From positions 1-10,397 of the forward strand of contig NYZG01000213.1 of assembly GCA_002687025.1 (NCBI GenBank): a stretch of 10,397 nt of DNA, read 5' to 3'. This document shows, piece by piece, positions 6,340 through 10,397 of the stretch. Made by a program: the position numbers and the translations under genes. The notes beneath the pieces were generated by a model, which saw only the letters and a list, made by a program, of their open reading frames with translations, did no database searches and was not told the origin of the DNA. This DNA comes from Candidatus Poribacteria bacterium (GTDB taxonomy: Bacteria; Poribacteria; WGA-4E; GCA-2687025). Numbering within the stretch: the stretch's first letter is position 1; every line of letters starts with the position of its first letter.

Positions 6340-7644
6340 CTATGCCACCAACGACGACGATCCCTTGGGCAGATCGAAGCAGGCGATGACGCGGCCGCCC
6401 TCTCGCACGTACGTCCCCGCCCTGAGCGCGAGTCGGTCGGCCACGAGCTCTAGCGTCGTCTGGGCGTTAGCATGCGTGAGTGTCGGCGGGACGTCGGATG
6501 TCGCGTCGATCTGGACGGTGAAATCGGGACACGCGTACGGCGCGCGGAACGCGCGCACGCCGTCGGTCGACGATGTCGCGGTGAGTTCCCTCGCCGCCCA
6601 GTAGCGCGCGATGTCGTCGTTCTTCATCCAGATGAGGCTGTCGTACCGGGCGTGAACGCGCCGGACGGCTTCCCTGAACACGTTGAATCCGACTTCCTCG
6701 CCGTTGAAGTAGATGCCGGTCCAGTGGCAGACCATCACGGCGGGCTCGCCGCGCTCGATGACGTCCACCATCCGACCGGAGGCCAGATCCGGGGTGATGA
6801 ACCGGTTCACGTGTCCTCGGCTGGAGCAGTCCCACCCGCCCGTCCAGTCGGACGTGCAACCGATGATCGAGACGACGCACCGGGGATCGTCCGTTTCGAG
6901 CCCTTCGGCGTATTCCACTCGTGGCGCCACACTCTCGTCGCCGCTGCTGCGGGCGTGGCGGAAGTAGTGGGGAATCTCGGCGCCGTGGACGTCTCGCACG
7001 GACTGGAGCGTCGCCTGCGCCAACTCGGGCAGGACGCGCGTGCCGAAGCCTCCGGGCGTCGTCAGGCCGTCACAGTGCAGGCCGACGTTCTTCAGGATCG
7101 TCAGGCCGTAGGCCATGTACTCGGCCAGCTCGTCGACGGACTTCCCGTCCGTCCACTCCCAGTTCTCCTGGTATCGAAGGCTCTGCTCGGGATAGGGTTG
7201 GCCGGTCTTCGTGTCGATGACCCACGTGTGGGTGACCATCTCCGGGTGGATGTCCCAGTTGGGGACCATGAGCGTGCGCACGATTTCGAGACTGTCGTGC
7301 AGTTGCTTCTCCGTCCAACCGGGCAGCACGCGGTCCACGCGTCCCACGCAAGCCGGATACGGGACGATGCTGTACTTCCCCTTGACGCCATTTTCGCCGC
7401 TCCACTCGCCGAACTTTCGCACGAAGTCGTCGGGGACTTCGTGCGGCCAATCGCGCCACGCTTGCGCGGAGTGCGTCGCCCCGTGTGCCGTGTTGAACTG
7501 GGGAACCGCGAATCGGTTCAGGTTCACGAGGCACGTGGAGTCGTCGATGATGAACGACAACGGGACGCGCGCGCGTGGGTTGAGCACGCGTATCCGGTCG
7601 TCCTGCTCGGGTCGCTCACCCGGGCTCTGCTGTAGCCTGTCCAA
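6340..7644 (-). CDS. Polysaccharide-deacetylase-like conserved protein
   Basis: 434 residues, starting at a TTG codon with AGGAG 6 nt upstream (7651-7655). The next plausible start is a GTG at codon 20, and the core begins near residue 26. LSFIIDDST (29-37) resembles the first NodB motif (Asp-Asp metal/base pair), DIHPEMVTHTW (131-141) resembles the second (two His spaced for metal binding), and GLTTPGGFG (193-201) plus VCHWTGIYFNG (305-315) sit where later barrel motifs fall. I read it as a divergent carbohydrate-esterase-4-like barrel, with a beta-rich tail from about 350 to 434. Family members remove N- or O-acetyl groups from glycans; the substrate here is unknown. No signal peptide is evident, unusual for an extracellular glycan deacetylase, so the target may be a cytoplasmic sugar. 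It sits 31 nt after the propeller gene and just before the acyltransferase. It could instead be an uncharacterised barrel family with only fold similarity. Confidence 0.6.
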   Translation of the reverse strand: MDRLQQSPGERPEQDDRIRVLNPRARVPLSFIIDDSTCLVNLNRFAVPQFNTAHGATHSAQAWRDWPHEVPDDFVRKFGEWSGENGVKGKYSIVPYPACVGRVDRVLPGWTEKQLHDSLEIVRTLMVPNWDIHPEMVTHTWVIDTKTGQPYPEQSLRYQENWEWTDGKSVDELAEYMAYGLTILKNVGLHCDGLTTPGGFGTRVLPELAQATLQSVRDVHGAEIPHYFRHARSSGDESVAPRVEYAEGLETDDPRCVVSIIGCTSDWTGGWDCSSRGHVNRFITPDLASGRMVDVIERGEPAVMVCHWTGIYFNGEEVGFNVFREAVRRVHARYDSLIWMKNDDIARYWAARELTATSSTDGVRAFRAPYACPDFTVQIDATSDVPPTLTHANAQTTLELVADRLALRAGTYVREGGRVIACFDLPKGSSSLVA

Positions 7645-7650
7645 TGAGGT

Positions 7651-7655
7651 CTCCT
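7651..7655 (-). promoter_or_regulatory. Ribosome binding site supporting a TTG start
   Basis: AGGAG on the minus strand lies 6 nt before the TTG at 7644. There is no ATG in frame until well inside the conserved core, so this site decides the start of the deacetylase-like gene. Confidence 0.7.
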
Positions 7656-7675
7656 GCGGGGAGGAGTCGGTCTCG

Positions 7676-10397
7676 CTATTTGGCCATAGCCACGGGTCCT
7701 GACTCGATGATCGCCTCGATGCCCGAGATCACGGGCAGGTGGTCGACGATGCCCGCGCTGGGCACGAGCCTCAGCTCCAGCTCGCGTGTAACCGCGACTG
7801 CCCCGAACTGCATTACGAGAGCGCGATTGGGGCCACCGGCCTCGGCCACGATATCGAGGTCTTGGCGGACCAGGTTGTTCTGGAGGTAGACGTCGAACTT
7901 CCGCTCGCCCGGGCCGATGTCCGCGGGCTCGGCGAAGTGGAGCCGCACCTCGTAGAAGCGCTCCTCCGCAGCGCCGACCTCTTCGCCACCGACTACGCTC
8001 GCGCCGAGATCGACGGTGATCGTGGACACGCCGTCGAGACCCGAGGCGGCAACCCACGGCAGACCTTCGCCGCCCTCGATGCGCGAGGAGTGATAGGAGA
8101 AGTGCTGCGTGGTGAACGGCCCGACGGTCACGGTGATCTCCGGCGACGGCCCGGCCGCCTTTGGATACTCCAGCCACAACGTGCCATCGTCTGCCCTGCG
8201 ATCTCCAGGGGCTCCCAGGTTCAGTCCCACGCGTTGGATCGGTCCGGTGATCCCGGGGTTTCCGTAGTCGGTCCAGACCTCCACCTCGGGGACGTGGACC
8301 AGCGCGAGCGACGTCTGGTTCTGGTAAGAGCAGCGGCACGTGCGCGTGTATTCCGGGGCGTTCAGGACGCCGTTGGCTACGACGAGATTCGACGTGCAGC
8401 CGGTCTTGAAGCCGCCGAAGTTGCCGGTGCCACCGTCTCCGCCGTCGAAGTCGAGATCGAAGAAGCCCGCCGCGCCGGAGCGGAAGGTGAGCAGGTTCTC
8501 ACTGGCGATGGCGTAGTTGCAGCCGTAGTTCCTGTGGTAGGTCCACGGCGTCTCCTTGCCCGTCAGGGGATCGACGCGCATCTTCTGCGCGCCCGTCAGC
8601 AGACTGTGCGCGCCCGTGCCCGCGATGATGGTGTCGCCGTGGATGATGCACGGCTCGCCGTAAGCGATCTCCTCGTCCCAGAGGATGTCGCCGCTGGCGC
8701 CGCGATACGCGGACATGCGGTTGTTGGGTTCGTCACGCAGCATGTCGCGCGACGGCCTGCCCGCCTGCAGCAGGATGTCGTGCTCCTCGGCATAGCTGAG
8801 CCACGTGCCGAATATGCCTCTGCCGACGTCCCACTTCGGCTCGCCGGTGCGCACGTCGAAGGCGAGAATGGCGGACCTGCCGGTTGGCTCGATGCCCTTC
8901 GCCTTCAGGAGTTTTCGCACGCGCGGGGGCAGCTGGTCGACGCAGAAAAGCTTGCCTCCGCCGACGACGATCCCGCTGTGGCGCAGGCCGAGTTGGGACT
9001 CGTGCTCCCAGAGCACGTCGCCGCTCTGGCGGTCCATGACGACGAGTCCACGACTGGAGGTCGTGTCGTAGTCGTACCAGTACTTCCGTTTCGCCTCCTC
9101 GTCATCCGGGTCTGGGCCCGTCATGTCGCGGTACTGCACGAAGTCGGAACCGGCGATGAGGAGGTCTTCGTGCACGCCGATGTATCCCCACTCGGGCGGC
9201 TCGGTAGCTCCCTCGCGCAGCGGGAGGACGAACCTGGCGACATCGTTCCCGGTCGCCGCGTCGAGGACGAGGCATTCGCGGCCGAAGGCGATATAGACCT
9301 TGTCTTCGGTCGCCACGTAGTTCGCGCCGCGGGCGTTGGCCCCCGGGATGTGCAGTTGCCCGTACTTGAGCGTGAGGGGGTCGGCTATGTAAGTGTCGTC
9401 CCAGTAAACGCCTTCGCCAAGCCCCGGCAGATCCCGCTTCCAGATGACGCGTCCGGTGTAGACGTCCCGGGCGTTCATGACGCCCATGCCCTCGATGAAC
9501 ACGCGGCCACCGATGACCTGCTCGGGCGGGCCGTGGCCGTGTCGGGGCAGGACATCGTCGTTGGAGCTGCCGCCGAACCAGAGCACGCCCAACGGCAGCT
9601 TCACGCGGGTATCGTCGGATTTAATCGTCTGGGCGATGTCGCCGTACTGGTGTGTCCAGTCGTCGGAGCCGGGGAGCGCGCCCTCGCGCACGAGGAGGAG
9701 GTCCGCGCCTTCCGCCCGCACCTCGGCATTCGGCAAATCGAGCGAGGCGATGCGCTGCGCGAGACCGGGCGAGTTCCGTTGCGCCGAGCGGAACAGGGCG
9801 ACGCCGCCATAGGGTCTCAGGCTCTCGAAGACGGCCGCCAGGAATCGTTCGTCGGTGGCGTACGACGCCGCGGCCTCGTCCACCACGGTGAGCGAGGACA
9901 TGTAAGACGGCGTCGGCGTCGTCGTGGGTTCCGCCAACTGGACGGACAGGCGCAACCCGTAGATGCCGGAGTCGTCCCAGGCTCGCCGGAAACTACTCGC
10001 CTTGGCCGCGTTTGGCTCGACGACCGACACGCGGAGGTCGGAGCCGCGTACGAGCGCCTCGGGCAGAGCGGCGTCGCGCGCGCCGTAGTACATCGCGTAG
10101 CCGTCTCGCACGCCCGCGGCAGCGAGGAGGGAGTCGGCGAGCGCGCGGTCACCGGTCGCGACCTGCGGCTCGGGCGCGTTGGGTGACCCGTAGACTTTAG
10201 CGACCCCCGGCCGTTCGCCGAAGGCGTACAGCGAGCCCTCAAGCGTGGCCACGAACAGCATGTTGCTCGCCGCGACGAGGCGTGCGACGGAGCCTTCGAC
10301 TTCGGCAGTCCATGACACTTCTGGCGTCTGCGCGGCCGTCGGCCCGGCGGTCGGAATACTCAGCGCGGATACAACACCGGCGCCCCCGGCATAGAGA
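7676..10397 (-). CDS. PQQ-like beta-propeller protein with inserted methyltransferase-like domain and C-terminal malectin-like domain (5' truncated)
   Basis: The frame stays open to the right edge. Upstream of the GTG at 10318 it reads LYAGGAGVVSAL, a typical propeller blade edge, so that GTG is probably internal. Numbering from it (880 residues): a blade strand pair at 1-35; a class I SAM-methyltransferase-like insertion at about 59-215 (SDLRVSVVEPN at 93-103, SGIYGLRL at 117-124, SSLTVVDEA at 141-149, LRPYGGVALFRS at 167-178); propeller blades at about 240-660 with the W-docking repeats VIWK (W293), DVLWE (W437), EPKWD (W496) and DILWD (W547); a Cys-containing segment with Cys641, Cys661 and Cys663; and a malectin-like carbohydrate-binding domain at about 725-871 (YEVRLHFAEPADIGPGERKF at 789-808, ISGIEAI at 864-870). 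In the insertion the SAM-binding glycine loop is replaced by YYGARDAAL (77-85), so methyl transfer is doubtful. Export is likely for such proteins but the N-terminus is missing. PQQ binding itself is not shown. Confidence 0.88.
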   Translation of the reverse strand, partial: LYAGGAGVVSALSIPTAGPTAAQTPEVSWTAEVEGSVARLVAASNMLFVATLEGSLYAFGERPGVAKVYGSPNAPEPQVATGDRALADSLLAAAGVRDGYAMYYGARDAALPEALVRGSDLRVSVVEPNAAKASSFRRAWDDSGIYGLRLSVQLAEPTTTPTPSYMSSLTVVDEAAASYATDERFLAAVFESLRPYGGVALFRSAQRNSPGLAQRIASLDLPNAEVRAEGADLLLVREGALPGSDDWTHQYGDIAQTIKSDDTRVKLPLGVLWFGGSSNDDVLPRHGHGPPEQVIGGRVFIEGMGVMNARDVYTGRVIWKRDLPGLGEGVYWDDTYIADPLTLKYGQLHIPGANARGANYVATEDKVYIAFGRECLVLDAATGNDVARFVLPLREGATEPPEWGYIGVHEDLLIAGSDFVQYRDMTGPDPDDEEAKRKYWYDYDTTSSRGLVVMDRQSGDVLWEHESQLGLRHSGIVVGGGKLFCVDQLPPRVRKLLKAKGIEPTGRSAILAFDVRTGEPKWDVGRGIFGTWLSYAEEHDILLQAGRPSRDMLRDEPNNRMSAYRGASGDILWDEEIAYGEPCIIHGDTIIAGTGAHSLLTGAQKMRVDPLTGKETPWTYHRNYGCNYAIASENLLTFRSGAAGFFDLDFDGGDGGTGNFGGFKTGCTSNLVVANGVLNAPEYTRTCRCSYQNQTSLALVHVPEVEVWTDYGNPGITGPIQRVGLNLGAPGDRRADDGTLWLEYPKAAGPSPEITVTVGPFTTQHFSYHSSRIEGGEGLPWVAASGLDGVSTITVDLGASVVGGEEVGAAEERFYEVRLHFAEPADIGPGERKFDVYLQNNLVRQDLDIVAEAGGPNRALVMQFGAVAVTRELELRLVPSAGIVDHLPVISGIEAIIESGPVAMAK

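Noticed and set aside
6472..7635. 387-codon open frame on the plus strand opposite the deacetylase-like gene
   Set aside because: A complementary-frame shadow: the minus-strand gene has conserved motifs and a good Shine-Dalgarno, whereas this frame has neither.
7739..10186. 815-codon open frame on the plus strand opposite the propeller gene
   Set aside because: It lies wholly antisense to a gene with clear propeller, methyltransferase-like and malectin features. Its translation is rich in Val, Arg, Ala, Asp and Gly with no domain I recognise, as expected for a GC-rich complementary frame.
10313..10318. GTG at 10318 as the start of the propeller gene
   Set aside because: The frame continues open to the window edge and encodes a propeller-like LYAGGAGVVSAL segment upstream, so the gene most likely begins beyond 10397.

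Overview
The window is GC-rich bacterial DNA with dense coding and no RNA genes, CRISPR arrays or insertion sequences that I can see. Its best taxonomic clue is the C-terminal sorting-type domain of the first gene (YPNPFNPETWIPF, then AYWDGRND, then SSGAYIYELRAG). That wording is typical of Candidatus Poribacteria and close relatives such as Latescibacterota. The mix of Gfo/Idh/MocA oxidoreductases, a UroD-like protein and a PQQ-propeller/malectin protein also fits that group or Planctomycetes-like neighbours. This assignment rests on recalled family features, not on a search.

Layout. (1) 1-2214, plus strand: the 3' part of a large repeat-built, probably cell-surface or secreted protein. It has about six Ig-like repeats of roughly 117 residues, several with an EF-hand-like Asp/Asn loop, then a FlgD-like/type IX-type C-terminal domain. 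Its beginning lies to the left of the window. (2) 2300-3403, plus strand: a UroD-superfamily protein, probably not a haem-pathway decarboxylase. (3) 10397 down to 3404, minus strand: five tightly packed genes, read in this order: a PQQ-like beta-propeller protein with an inserted degenerate methyltransferase-like domain and a C-terminal malectin-like domain (5' end off the right edge); a polysaccharide-deacetylase-like protein; a NeuD/PglD-type left-handed beta-helix acyltransferase; a divergent Gfo/Idh/MocA protein; and a canonical Gfo/Idh/MocA oxidoreductase. Spacers are 31, 21, 16 and 10 nt, so they look like one operon whose promoter lies outside the window. The operon meets the UroD-like gene tail to tail with no base between the two stop codons, inside a 14-bp perfect palindrome.

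Function. The minus-strand genes read as a carbohydrate-processing module: a carbohydrate-binding propeller, a deacetylase-fold protein, an N- or O-acyltransferase and two nucleotide-dependent sugar oxidoreductase homologues. The substrate cannot be told from the sequence. The most unusual points are the degenerate methyltransferase insertion in the propeller, the Gfo/Idh homologue that has lost most signature residues beside a canonical paralogue, the N-terminal extension of the NeuD-like protein encoded by what looks like an intergenic palindromic repeat, and an 11-G tract inside the repeat protein.
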